From Bursaphelenchus xylophilus (Eukaryota; Nematoda; Chromadorea; Rhabditida; Aphelenchoididae), in NCBI GenBank assembly GCA_904066235.2, contig CAJFCV020000003.1, positions 5,642,001 through 5,706,000 of the forward strand: a stretch of 64,000 nt of DNA, written 5' to 3'. Shown here piece after piece: positions 1 to 12,671 of this stretch (positions within the stretch are counted from its first letter, which is position 1; each line of letters begins with the position of its first letter). Made by a program: the position numbers and the translations under genes. The notes under the pieces were generated by a model. That model made no database searches. It was not told where the DNA came from and saw nothing but the letters and a program-made list of their open reading frames with translations.

Positions 1-3000
1 TTCTGCATCTACATTCGGACTAAGCCTTCTAGAGTCATAGTCGTACTTAGCGATCATTTTGGTGGTAGGCAGCATGTCGATATTTTTCAGAGTTTCTTCG
101 AAACTTGACATTGCTTGAGATGTTTGTTGCTGAACTGGCTGAGGCTGCTGTTGATGTTGTTGTGTTTGTGGCCCCACATGGTTCCCTTGGTACTTTTGTT
201 GTTGAGATTGCGTTGTAATTTGTTGGGGAGGAACTTGATGTTGCTGTTGGCTATATCCCTGTGGTGTTTCCTGTGATCCTTGCTTTTGATATTGATGTTC
301 TTGTGGTAGTCGAGAAGTCGAAGGAGGATACGTATCGTCCGAATACTCTGCCCTTCCCTTGTCATATCTGTCGACGTATTCATGCTTACGCGGTGGATAA
401 ACAGAAGATGGTTTTTCACCGGGATGTTCAAATCTCTCTCCTCCTCTCACTGTCGCTCCTTCTCTCCGGTACTCATGCTCGTAAGCTTCACGCCTAGCTG
501 GTGCCTCTCGTCGAGAATAGGGATCCCATGTATCCCTTGAATCACGGTAATCCCTTTCCCTATACTCTTGATCTCGTGGGTCCCTGATGTCTCTTGAATC
601 ACGTATATCTCTACCCTCTCTTAACTCTTTTGGTAAACCTCCTCGGGGCTCATAGCTGGCTGATCGCTCATATCCATTCCGAGCTTTTGAATATCTGGGA
701 GCATATCCACCTGGTCTAACGGATCCTCCTGGTTGGGCATGCACGTCATAATAGTCGTAATGACGTCCACGAATGTACTGGTCGCGTCTGTCTAATGACG
801 AGTATTGGTCGGTTTCATGGCCCACCGAATGGTATGGCCTCCTGTCAGGGTAGTCATAGCTTCGCGATTTTATTGATCCCCAACGGCTTCTTCGAGTTGC
901 CGGATCAAGACTTCTTTCCATCGGACGCTCCAAGCTTCTTTCCAGTGTTCTAGGCAAGGTTCCTTTATACTCAACTTCAGGAGGAAGTCTTCGTGGATGT
1001 GATGCAATATCATCCTTTGCTATTTCGATTACCATGTTTGAGGGGACGAGTCCGTAACGACGCCCGATTTGACCTTTATAGAAGCCATCTTGATCGACTT
1101 CACCGAAGACCTGAAATATTATTTATCTTTTTTTTATTCCTTACTTTAATCAGCTGGTGTTTTCTGAACGACAGTTCTTCCTGTGCTGCATTTGGATTTG
1201 GAGACATATGGTGATCGTAATTAAACAATGCAACGAACCATCTACAATTCTCATCATCTAACGGAGTCGGGCGTAAATCGGGTTCACTCCTTGTTCCTAA
1301 CATTTCTTCTGACTTGACTCTGTTTAGCCTGGGCTCAAAATTACTCGCGCTCATGATGTTCCCAGCTCTCCTTCCTGTTTGTAACACCCGTCCTCTGGAA
1401 GCAGGATCGTGCCTACTGTATGTGTCATATCGGGGATCCCATGTTTCATACGCGGGGGTCTTGTTAAGCTGCTGTTGTTGCCTGTGCCTTAGTAAGTAGT
1501 TATTCTCCATCTCAAGAACACTAGGTTTCTCTTCTGTGGTGTTGTAATCCTTATATAGCGCTTTAGGATGAAAGGTGTAGTATTGTTGCTGATTTTGTTG
1601 CGGTTGTTTCCACTGAAAAAGGTAATACATAACAATAACCTTGAAAAACGACGCAGCTAAAGGACAACGGCAGTTAAAGGCAGCCCACAATTACCCACTT
1701 GAGATAAATTAGAAGACCTACCTCGTACATGGATGCATACTTAGGCAGGCTGAGAGATCCATTATTTTGGAGAAGAGCACTTGTACTCTGTCGTCCAAGT
1801 AATTTATGAGGATGGGGCCGTGTTATCTGCGGCCGGAAAGTTATCGGTGTTTCCGTTTGGAATTGTTTGAACCCGTCGAACATTGCTGGCTGGTAAACTG
1901 AAACGTTGGATGGATCATTGGGATCGAGGATGGCCTGAGGTTGATTTGTAAAGTGCGATGGCATGTTATACGAGGAATAATTAGGGTGAGAGTTGAGAGG
2001 AGGGCAGTTCGCTGTTGCACCTTGTTGAGGCATCATAGTTAACAATCCACCGTCATGCATGACACTTCCACTGACCGCTATATTTTGATTGTGTTCATAT
2101 CCGCATGGACCAATAACACCATTTAAAGCGACAGGCGGTGGTTGGCCTGGTTGGGGATTATACACCGGGATTTTCTGAACTCCATAAGGCATTGTGTCCG
2201 GTAGATCGGCCGTTGATGTAGTGGGTCCGAACGGTAAACCAAGCACGTTCCTCGGAACTCGAACGACGTTTGAATCCGCGGATATAGCACCTTCTTTCGT
2301 CCGTGTTCTAACGGTGATGAAAATTGGCGGGTCGTCCGAGAAATCGGACAATCGAAGGAGGACGTGATCGGCTAAAAGCAAAAAGTACAGATATTTTTTT
2401 GTATTTTTAGTTTACTATTCTATATCGCATACCTGTAACGGACGGAACCTGCGCGATGTTTTGACCGTCGGCGTAGATCAAATATGAATGAACGGCAGCG
2501 CGGCTGGGTGGACGTGGTTGTGTTGTAACCGGCCTCCAGGAGACCAGTAACGTGCCCGGTTGAGGTCCTGAATCCACTTGTACATTCGAGGGCGGATCCG
2601 GAAGTCCAACTGCAAATCGTTGAAGAATTATGACTTTCTGTTCAATGTTGCAGAATGGATGATGAAATCAAGGTTCTTATACCCACTAATTGTAAGTAGC
2701 GGAATTCTTATCTAATAAAGGGGTTTAATCATCCTAAGTACGTCCCCATTGTTCTTGACCTCGGGCGGTGGAGCAGTGCCAGCTTACGCAACTCAAAAAG
2801 CTCTCACACAACTATTAAAACGGAAGGCTTAGTGCCGGAAACGGCGTCAAAGATAAGCGTGTTCAGGTCCGAACACGAAGAAAAGAAGAAGGCATAGCCC
2901 TCTGCCTTCTTTCGTGTTTCCCTTTTGGACTTTGCCAACCACTGGGCCTTGTCCAGACTGGCCAGAAATCGAACGACAGGCCGGATGGAACAACAGAATA

Positions 3001-6000
3001 TAGGCCTTCTCTCTTTCGTTCCCTCCACACTGTCACTATTTGGTTAAAAAATCTCATTAATACTGTTTAAACACTAAGCGGAAGGCGTAGGACTTTTTTC
3101 TTTTTTAAAACCATCTTAAGAAGGAGGAGAAGTAATGAAATTCAATAAATGATTTGAGCATCCAACGACAATTATAAGAGCTCTTACTTTTAGGGAGAGT
3201 TTTAAAGTCGACGCAACGCTCCACGGGTCTTTGCTCCAGGACGGCTTTGGGATGTTTAGTTCGAACGGAGATGCGGTAAATAGTTGATGGAGATAATCCA
3301 AATAATTGGACCTGAGTAATGAGATGATTAGATAAACACAAATTCTTCATGATCAATCCGTTTTTACAAAAAAATTGTATTGCCATGGCTATGGCAAGCT
3401 TACTTGGTAAACAGCCGGGGGACAAACCCCGATCTTAATTGCGTTCAGGAGCAAGATGTGTTCCGCGTTGCTGTTGGATGGGTACCAGCTGATACAAGCC
3501 GAGACAGGAGTGATTTTTGCCACTCGTACGTGTTGCGGAGCCACGGGGGCTTCAGCTCCGACAGCTAGGGTACACGCTGCGTCTGCACTATGTCCTTGGT
3601 CGGTGACAGATCTCACAGAAACATTTACCGCCTTGTCGAGGTTCAGGTCTTCAATCAACGCTTTGCATTTGTAAGTTCCAGGGACAACAGCTTTCACCAC
3701 TCCTTCCACACAGACGTGGTATTGTGAGACGGCGGTGAGTTGGTCATCTGGTGGCAGCCAGGATAATACAACACTCCGGCTGAGCTTCTTCTCAACTGTA
3801 AGTTCGCGGGGCGCTGATACTGAAAACAAGAAGTAGAAAGACAAGAAATGTAAAAAAATTTAAATCAAATTACACATTTCGAAGCTTTTGATGGTCACTG
3901 TAAGGATGTTGACAAAGAGCGGATAGAAGCCTCGCGAGGCAAACGGCTCTCTGATAATGCAAAAAATTGAATCAAAAATCTCAGTGGAAAACGATAGTCT
4001 AATTGTAAGTAATCTCGTTGCTATAGTCACCACAACTCCTTCTTTACGCTTCGATCAGTTCGCATAAGGACGTAACAAACCGGCCGAACTCTCAAGTCTG
4101 GGAAAGTGGTAACGCAAAGTGGCAAAACAAAAAAAGTTTCCTATACTCGTACTCTCCGGCCTCAAGGCATTGACAGCTCCGGCTTAATTCCACGGGTAAA
4201 ATATGCGTTAAGAGAAAAAGAGGAGATCCTAATAACTTGAGCGGTATGAAACCGATGCGGTCTCAATAAAAACCCTTTCAAAAAGTACCACTAAAAAGTA
4301 ATTTTCCTAGTTTTAGAAACACGAAAAACCAAAGCATTTCAATAAAAGATAAAACTGACATAGGAAGTACTCCATGTTCATTGATGAAAGTTGAAGAAAA
4401 TTTAGAATAATTTTTTCTTACAATTAGACGTATGAGACTCTTAGTCCGCGGTGTGCAGAAACGGCCGAAATCTTTTGGTCCAAAGTTGGAAAAAATGAGA
4501 CGCTTTCTTTGCGAACTTTGGTACGAAACATTTCATGCCTAGTTCTACCGAAAAGGGTAATGTTTCTACAAAAAATGTTTCCACACGAAGCTATAATATA
4601 ATATAATAGCAAAGACGTGACCAAAAAGTGTTTTTGCTGTGATGGATCGTTGTATATCTGGACTGCCCCTTGAAAGCACGAGTAAAACTTCCAGGAATCG
4701 ATATGTGGGCTATGCCCCACGCGTTCATAATTTTTCGAGAAAATCCGTTTTAACAAGAATTTCCTTGTAGGTTAAAACAATGCTTACTTTTTGGTTTATC
4801 CGGTTGCTTTATTTCTTGAACGCTGACTTTGGACACATCAACCGGCGGATATGGACAAATAGAATCGGGCAACTGCGTTTCTGATGAATTAACCGTAAAG
4901 TCATGATTAATTTGGGTCAAATGAGGTGGTACATTAAGTGTGAAAGACGGGGATGATGGACGACTAAGTTGATCTATTATGGGAGCCCCGGAGTCCATCA
5001 AGAGGGGTTCCATATTCCTAGGACTGTGTTGGCGAGGCTCAAACACAACACTTCGCGGAGAGCCAGGTCTAGATGCTTGGACGGAAGCTGTTCGAGATGG
5101 GGGCCGTGAACCCGGGTTCGATCGATGAGAAACCGGCATCATGCCCAGCGGCAAGAATAACTCTGGGTCGTTGGTTGATGTCACAGCACTTTCTGGACAC
5201 TCATATCCAGAGCTCGTGGACGCGACATTGAAGTTGCATTGCGGGCTTGGGGCTCGTGATGCATTCTGGAGAAGAACGTGGTCTGGGATTCGTTCCACAT
5301 AATTGGACGGGACCAATCCAGTTCGACCAGAGAGTGTCTCGCCGAAATAGAATTGATCCTCGTCCATCTGCCCATGTACCAGCAAGTAATCGCCCGCTTG
5401 CAACGGCAACTCCAGGTGGGGGTTGTCGTTGGGGCTATCGCGCAACGGGATGTATTGAAAGAGCACCCGGAACAGTCTGAAATAGTATAGAATAAATCAA
5501 GTTAGGTTATCTGATAAAGCAAAAAACGATACGGGTAATCAAAGTGTATTACATTAAATTAAAAAGGCTTTCAATTTGTAAATTAGACTTGCAGAACAAG
5601 CTTAGGTGAAGACAAAGTATCAGATTCTGAAATCGAGATGAAACTTTTTGGGACTCAGAGTAACTGGTTTGATAGAATTACCCACTGCCGAAAAGCGCCC
5701 GCTTTTGGCCGATCCCTCGAGGGCAAGAGAGACGCATACTCCATACATTTGTTGGCCACCACGGAGTACGCGTTGAACTTGGCGCGTCGGCAGCGCCTTC
5801 CATCCCATTTTTTGACCAGCGCGAGGTCCGGCCCTAAGGGGATGACCCAACTTTTCTTCCTTTCGGCCAAAAAACGCAGAGTTAGAGAGCGGGAGGTAGG
5901 GCCGTCTGCGAGACGGAACATTGCGTTGAATCCCTTGCCGTAAAACGACGCATGCACCGTTTTCGTGCTCCTTTTCCGAAAAGAGATGCACTGCCATCAG

Positions 6001-7060
6001 ACGCGGGCATAAATAGCAGAGGGGGCGGAGGTCGAGTTCTTCGGCCAAAATTAGTGTCCAACTTTTTATAATCATTTTTGGACAAAGGACTCGTAAAATA
6101 CGCCACTTTCTAAATAAAAACCATGTTCTCGAAGTTGTGCTCAAAAGAAATCATTGAGAAACATAGAAAGGAATAGCGGAAACCGGCAGAAGTAATTTGC
6201 GCCCATTTCCGGGTAGACTCGTTCCCAGCCTTAACCTAAATGCGCCCTCGGCAAAATTGTTCATTTCATATTTGACTCAAAAGTGGCCTCCGTTTTCTGT
6301 TATTGTTTTAAGAGAAGCCCAAAAGAAATGAGAAAACCGCCTCAGGCTTCGGAGGGGGGGGGTAATAAATGCCTTCTTCATGCCCATTTTCATTACCTTC
6401 AATTTTCCGGCCAAATTTTCGAAAATTCGGATCATAAATTCTCCCACCAATAATTTTGACTAGAAAATAAATTTGAAAAGACATCTTCGGTATAGGGAAT
6501 AAAACCGCAGTTGACCCCAAGAGGCTGCCTATGTCTGGTATCAGATATGTGACTACATCATGATGAGAAACTGTAATTAATAACTTTGAGTGCTTTATGC
6601 AAGCTTGACGACCTATGAAATTACTCCGGACTTTCAGTCACCAGGAAACCCATTTCTTCGGACGAACTCAAGCGTTATAAGGACACATAAACATGAAGAA
6701 TTGAGTAGTATGTCAATAACCAATAAAAGAATATATGGATGTTTTATTATCTTGAGAACAACCCGGCAGACTGAGACAAACATTTATAATTAATTGGAAC
6801 ATGGATATACTTACCTCGTATTCGGCCGGCTTCGTCGTAGAGCTAGTAAGAGAGCATCACTCAACGATGAATTCGTGGAGTTCTGTTGATTTTCGGCTGG
6901 ACGACGATAGCCGGTTGAAACGGGCGGCTGTGGAGAACATTGGACACCCGTGGAATGGAGCCGGTCGCTGTAACCGCAAAAGAAATCGGAACTCAAGGCT
7001 GAAGAAATGCTGGGGTTATGCTCTTCGTGATGACGCGCTCTATAGGACATTAGTTGACAC
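1..7060 (-). CDS. rimb-1: RIM-binding protein (RIM-BP), C-terminus beyond window edge
   Basis: Presynaptic active-zone scaffold that links RIM to voltage-gated calcium channels through SH3 domains. Exons (minus, all phase-consistent): 7060-6815, 5476-4788, 3819-3404, 3311-3188, 2609-2433, 2371-1722, 1612-1145, 1110-1. Domain order is the family's own: SH3-I (5476 exon, ends GLVPSNYVERI), three fibronectin III domains (3819-3188; 2609-1722 has the YADGQNIAQV and ADSNVVRVP signatures), SH3-II split across the 1145/1110 junction (MSPNPNAAQEELSF then GLVPSNMVIEI), then a Gln/Arg/Tyr-rich linker, and SH3-III beginning at the edge (IAKYDYDSRRLSPN). The 5' end is not resolved. A 57-nt exon at 7207-7151 would join in phase to 7060, and coding-like sequence continues to about 7427. 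Intron 6814-5477 is unusually long and holds only stray ORFs. Family identity is certain; the N-terminus is not. Confidence 0.92.
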
Positions 7061-7207
7061 CTGAAGGGTCAATCCAGCAAGACCCTCTCTTGGTCCGTTG
7101 CCCCAATGCGACTGTTCGGTCCACAAGCCAATGCAGTCTATGAGGCCTACCCAATGAAATGCCTGAGTGTTGTGTTGCCGAATCGAAACAGCAGCTCGTT
7201 GAAATCC

Positions 7208-9861
7208 CTGAGTTAATTGAGGTCGAGCCGGTGGCAGTGATGCCAACCGGCTCCGTAGAGAGTCCGGCACTGCAAGTTTGGCCACTCTTTTCGTTGCTCC
7301 AATCGAATTGACGAGCTTCAGCGGAAGAAGCTTGATGTTGAACAGTTTGGGGAACACGTTGCGGCTCTCCAGGTTGTTTGCGAGATACAAATGGCAGTGG
7401 AAGTTGTTTGAGAAGTACTTTACTCAACGCTGTTCATGTTTTGCTCACATGCAAACCTCTCTGTAACGATTCAAATATACTAATTTTCCTTATGATTAAA
7501 GCGGTTATTTAAAAAGGCAAGTAACGAAAACGGGGGAAATGAGCAAGAAAATATTAGGATGACTTTTCTTAATTGCAGACGTACAATAATGTAAATTCGG
7601 GATGACCTTTACCAGTTTGTCGGGAAAACAATGAGCACAATGTCGCAGTCAAAATAGCAGCCGTGAAAATTAACTTTGTTGATCAAATTTCATTTCACTT
7701 CAGCGACGCAATCGGCTCAGCGACATACATAGCTCCTATTATTTCCCCAACAGACTGATAAAGGAAGTTGGTGCTTGATAAATATAATTTCAAATGACTT
7801 CTGACATAAGTGGAAACATTGATTCCCTATTAAAAGATTACTCTAAGGTTGGCAGACAACCACTACCTCATGAAATAAATGGCGTTGAAGAGATGCCTTC
7901 AGGGTATATCAGTTAATAAACAATCCGTTAGACGAGCCACTTAAGAGCAAAGCGTGCACAAGAAAGGCGGTTAAAGAGTATTTGAGTATACTGGAGAAGT
8001 AAAAAGTGTTGGGTGAACGAGAACTGCGCTGAAGAGACGAATACTGGGTGAAAACTTTGTAGCATCACATTCCTTTTTTCAGAAAAGGAGAACCACAAAA
8101 ATGACAAGAGAAGACGAGCACCCGCCGGGCCAGAAACGGCCCAGCGGATAACCGGAGGCGCCGAAAACGGGTTGATATTCCCTGAGAAGCGGTGAAGTTG
8201 CCGAACAATGGGATTAAATGTCATTTTTGTTAGGTAATATGCTTAGAACGGTATGCAGACGGAACTCCCAAATGATGAAACCATGAAACATTTGAAGGTT
8301 TAAATGTCTTGGTTAAACGTTGGTCTTATTTACTATTTTAACAGCATTTGGGTGTTCGATCAGACATACATCGCATCATATATAAGATACATGGTGGACT
8401 TTTACTTTGATAAGAGAATATTTGAGATGGAATTGGGAGCAATTTGTAATCAAAAATATAAAGATTATCGTTCAAAAAAGATGACAATGGTATTCTCAGA
8501 GATCCCGGCATACCATCGTTATGTGACGGTCAAGATGCAAGTCAAATTGAAATGTGGTTACGGGATGGGTGGTCTTTAGCTGGGCCATAAACCCCAAAAC
8601 ATCCACCTCTCTCGCTCTCGCGTTCCATCCGCTTTCTCATTATGTCATGCCATTCTATAGCTAATTACGCGGACCCACCCGCTGACATGTTTTATGTACA
8701 GGTGTGGAAACCAGAATAAAAAACAAAATCCTTTTCTTGCGGTAAAATTGGAATATTAAGGACCGAAAAGAAAGCCAAGGCGCTGTTTCTCCGCTTTCGA
8801 GCAAACGCCCCTTGCTTCTCGGCGGGCCGGTCCTTCAGGGGTCGATTCTGGTGGTGGGGGCAACAGCGTCAGGTCGTCGTCTCCACCTTCATAGTCTTCT
8901 TGGCCGTCTTCTTCGTTTTTTTGTCTTCGCTGCGCCCCCATTTTTTGTGTCCAAATTCTACTTCTTTACTACTACTTTTGCGGGCCGACGCCGTGTCACT
9001 CCTGGCCCCGCCGTCCTTCTTTTTTTGCGGCCTCGATTCGCGCCACTTTTACCACAACGTGCCCGAAAGGGAGAGTCTGTGTTAAAAGCCGTCCTGTCCT
9101 CACAGTGCACCCCCACACACACGGAGGCATACACATATCGGCGCTTTTTTGTGAAACGAAAAACTAAGCCTTACACTTTTGGAACGGGAACTGGAATGGG
9201 GTCATGTTCAGGCGGCTCACCCAATGCACAGAACGGACACATGATTTATGAAAACCATTATCCTAAATGAGAGTAGTACAATTCGTAATTTGGAATCTGG
9301 CAGGATTGAATTAAGGCCGTATAGAAGTCGGAGATTTCCAAATACAAAAATGATAAACAAAAATGCTGAGAAAAAGAAGATTCCATTATTTGTAAATAAA
9401 TCGGTGACTTTTATTCCCTTAACCTCCCTGGCCCTTTCCCCGAGAGTCGACGAACCGCCAACTGGCTAGGCGGAGGGAGCTCTATTAGCCGCCCAATAAA
9501 GCAGGTCCTTCCCCTTTCTTTTGGCCGCTGATTTCAGTTGAATGAGCTCAATTTGGGCATGTCCAATCCTTTTATGGGTAAAGCCAAAACTTTTTTGGGC
9601 CAATTAAAGGCTCGGCGAAATCTCCGTCGTTTCCAATTATTATCAGGTCCCAATTTCTCTGTTTTACGTTTGCAGATATCGCTGCTTTAATAAACTTACA
9701 TCAGAATCACAAAATGTCTAAAAACATATATATTTTTAATTCCCGTGTAGGTCCGTCCTTGCACCTACTAATTAGCCCTGCCAAAGCAATAAAAATTTGT
9801 GAGGAAATGATAAGATTCAAAGGCGTTAAAATGCTGACACGACAACCTGAGGTCGTTAAAG
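7208..9861. other. Stretch upstream of the RIM-BP gene, few supported features
   Basis: 7208-7427 (minus) is Ser/Gln-rich and may be a further 5' exon of the RIM-BP gene. 8756-8941 (minus) holds an ATG-initiated acidic and proline-rich ORF (EDYEGGDDDLTLLPPPP) that could be a first exon, but I see no clear donor in phase. The open frame at 8304-8579 (+) has no recognisable motif. GC content rises between about 8.8 and 9.1 kb. No RNA gene or repeat seen. Confidence 0.4.
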
Positions 9862-11195
9862 ATGGGACAGTCCGGTCAGGCGATGGATTTGCTGGATAGA
9901 TTTATCAAAAACCTCTCCAATCAGGACATTATGGCGCTTCTCAATCCGATCAGATGCCAACTTATTTCCGAAGATTCTATCTTTACATTGAATGCAGTGT
10001 AAGTTTATAAAAGTTGCAGAGAATTAAGAGATTCTCTTTCTTTTAAGAAACGGCTCAACGGATTCGATGAATAATCGGTTTACAATTCGTGAATTTCTGA
10101 ATAGATTGGGGCCTAATTGGAAACGATGGATTCATCGATGTAAGAACAAAAAATATTAATCGATTCTTATCTCCATGCATACCAGTATGAAGTTTTAGAT
10201 CGATATTCCCTGGCTGAAGTCCAAGTCAGCACTCACACTCCGATGGAAACGACCCCTCACATAAAAATGGGAGGATTTGACTCTATCGATATCCCCCCAA
10301 CAGATTTTGTGGTTGACTTCATCGAGAAAATGGATAAATATAAAAAGCGGAGATTACTGTACTGTGCCAGAGAGGGGTTACTGAGCGACGAAAGTTTCCT
10401 AAATGTAAATACATATCTGGGGCCAGATCGAGTTCAGGTAAAAAACAACATCAAACAGGTCGAAAAATATTCGGTTCAGGTATCGATGAAGAAAGTGGTG
10501 GAGACGATGAAAACTTGGGAGTTGGGCGAAGCCGCCCTTTTCGAATCGAGGCCTTTGGTCTACAAGATCTGCAAACTCAGTTTCCTGAGTTCCGCCAATT
10601 TTGACAAAGCCAAGAAAGCGGATCTGGACGTAAGGCAATTACAATCTGGAAGATGCAAATTGTCAGTTTTTTATTCGATTTTTTTTCTTTTGATGACATT
10701 ATCAACATTCGGAGGACATGTTTGGTCGAATATTGTGAATTACGAGGACATGGAAGAGCTGAATATTCATTTGAGTGTAACCATAGTGGTCATTGCAAGG
10801 TAATAAGCGACGTTTAGATACGGTCTTATTTTAGTATTGCAATTGGAGCCCTTTTATATCTCTGTCTTCAAACAACTGCCTTCCTCGGATGTTGTGAGAC
10901 CAATCTCCATCAATTGTCTGTCATCAAACCTTGCTGGACTAGATTTCAATCATACTTTGGAATACTTTTGTATTTCAAATACCGTATTTGGGTGATCAAA
11001 TGTCTCCATCTTTTCTTGCTCTTCTACACGATCGGGCTTGTGATTTATGCCAGAGAGTTTGAACTAGACATCTATCCATCGATCCTCTGTATCCTCACAA
11101 ATGGATTCGGATTTATATTTTTTAATCGAATTGCCAGATTTCTAAAAGAATGTCGTCGAGACTCTGAAGATGGAACTACATTATACGCACGATAA
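9862..11195 (+). CDS. Unrecognised multi-pass membrane protein, 396 aa
   Basis: Four exons: 9862-9998, 10048-10139, 10199-10799 and 10835-11195, summing to 1191 nt (396 codons plus stop) with phases 2, 1 and 2 at the junctions. The exon 3 acceptor is GTTTTAG at 10198; the nearer CAG at 10185 breaks the frame. The N-terminal half (about 1-270) is soluble with no motif I recognise and no signal peptide (MGQSGQAMDLLDRFIKNL). The C-terminal part has about four hydrophobic segments: FYSIFFLLMTLSTF, TIVVIASIAIGALLYLCL, HLFLLFYTIGLVIYA and ILCILTNGFGFIFF. ATG 9862 is the first in frame; a second ATG eight codons on (9883) is an alternative start. A poly(A) signal lies about 150 nt after the stop. 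I do not recognise the family and assign no function. Confidence 0.8.
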
Positions 11196-11347
11196 TCCAG
11201 AAAAACTAGTTATGACGTCATCATTGCATCATTTTTTTACTTTGATGACTATTGGCCATATTTTCGGACACAAGTCTACCACTGACCCAACAAGATGTAC
11301 GACCAGCGTTTTATAACAATCTGTGAATAGTCCGAACATTTGGTGAC

Positions 11348-11353
11348 AATAAA
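11348..11353 (+). terminator. Poly(A) signal AATAAA
   Basis: AATAAA about 150 nt downstream of the stop of the membrane-protein gene ending at 11195. It marks the likely 3' end of that transcript. Confidence 0.5.
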
Positions 11354-11896
11354 ATGGAGCAAAAATGTCAAAATAGATGGACTAACCGGTCTCCGGGTGT
11401 GGTTTGGGATCTCTTTTCGTTATATTTAAAGCCCAAACAGTTGCTCGGGGAAAAAGAAAACATGAGGAAACGTGGGCGGTCGATATCATCTCAGAGCCCA
11501 TAAGATCTCATAAGTACCTTCTCGGATCTAACGTGCGAACAGAGTTTTTGGAATATGATCAAGGTTCCGTTGAACCCATTTCTCATCTTTGCTTTGGCGG
11601 TTCTGTGTCTTCTTTAGCCTTGGCGAAAGATACTGCAGTTGTAATAAGTGTTTTAAAAATAAATTAAAAATACGTTTACATCTTGATTATATACTTCATA
11701 ATCGGGTTGGAACCACGGGTTTATAATAAAATAAGAGCTTGAAACCCCTTTGGGGATCAACAGAATCCTTTTGTTTCTTGGATGATTTTCTATCTGTAAG
11801 AAATCGTAATATACGGAACAAATCGCTGTCGCTTTTTTGGTTTCTATGCATATATAACTTGAAAGCGTAATATTATTCACCGTGCTCTTCATTCAG
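11354..11896. other. Intergenic, nothing supported
   Basis: An open frame at 11404-11667 has no recognisable motif, and no splice sites place it in a gene. The end of the stretch is AT-rich and finishes in TTCATTCAG directly before the ATG of the Ig-domain gene, which is the form of a nematode splice acceptor (cis or spliced-leader trans). Confidence 0.5.
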
Positions 11897-12635
11897 ATGG
11901 CCCCTCCCAGCATCGTCGGAGATCCCAAGATTACTCAGGATGAGAGCTCAGGCTCCGTCTTCCTTGATGTGGTTGTAGCCAACGTTGATCCAGCCAAAAC
12001 AAAATGGTTCAAAGGAGATGATGAGCTTGCCGCTTCTAACACCTACAAGTTTAGTCACAGCGACGAAGCCGGAAAGAAAAAACTGCGATGTGAAATTAAG
12101 GTAAATAGATATGCTTTTCGGGTTTTAATAATTTTAGAACTTTGATAAGACCTTGTCCGGAACTTACAAGGCCTTGTTCTTTGCTCCAGATGGCACTGAA
12201 AACCATGCCACCTTCACTGTTCAGTCTGGAAGTAAGGGTTTTAGATGATTTTAATCTTAAAAAAATGTTTTAGATGCCCCCGAATTCACCGACAAGCCAA
12301 AGATTGTCCAGAGAGATGGAGGGAACGTGATTGTCATCAAGGTCCGAGGAAAATCTCACATTGAAGCCAAGGCTGAATGGTTCAAAGTAAGAATAAAATT
12401 GCTTGCCCCGTTGAATTCAAACCGAGAGTTGTATTGAGAATTTTAGGATGACAAGCCCTTGAAGAGCACCGACAGAGTCAAGGTTGTGCAGAAAGCGGAC
12501 GACAAGGACAAGGATGCTGTTCAGTATCTTCTGGAGATCACTGGACCTCAGAAGAGCGACGAAGCCAAATACAAATGTGTACTCAAGAATGCGGAGGGTT
12601 CCAACCAACAATCTCTCAACCTTGTTTTCGATTAA
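11897..12635 (+). CDS. Small intracellular protein with two immunoglobulin I-set domains, 199 aa
   Basis: Exons 11897-12100, 12138-12231, 12274-12386 and 12447-12635 total 600 nt with phases 0, 1 and 0. There is no signal peptide (MAPPSIVGDPKITQDESSG). Domain 1 (about 4-98) has the core Trp (KWFKGDDEL) and the Cys of KKLRCEIK. Domain 2 (about 101-199) begins APEFTDKPKIVQRDGG, has AEWFKDDKPL, and ends in SDEAKYKCVLKNAEGSNQQ, typical titin/twitchin-type I-set sequence. Cytoplasmic I-set domains of this kind are usually sarcomeric in nematodes; a muscle role is inference. The ATG sits directly after TTCAG, so the message is probably trans-spliced or has a 5' UTR intron. I cannot name the ortholog. 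Confidence 0.88.
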
Positions 12636-12665
12636 GCACAGTATGTAAATCTTTAACACATTGGA

Positions 12666-12671
12666 AATAAA
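12666..12671 (+). terminator. Poly(A) signal AATAAA
   Basis: AATAAA 30 nt after the stop of the two-Ig-domain gene. Confidence 0.65.

Noticed and set aside
2804..3057. Minus-strand frames in the RIM-BP intron between the FnIII exons
   Set aside because: Exons 3311-3188 and 2609-2433 join in phase within the FnIII fold; nothing is missing between them.
5620..6144. Minus-strand frames between RIM-BP exons
   Set aside because: They lie in an intron whose flanking exons join in phase without them, and have no recognisable motif.
10181..10190. CAG at 10185 as acceptor of exon 3 of the membrane-protein gene
   Set aside because: It gives an immediate in-frame stop; the acceptor at 10198 restores phase.
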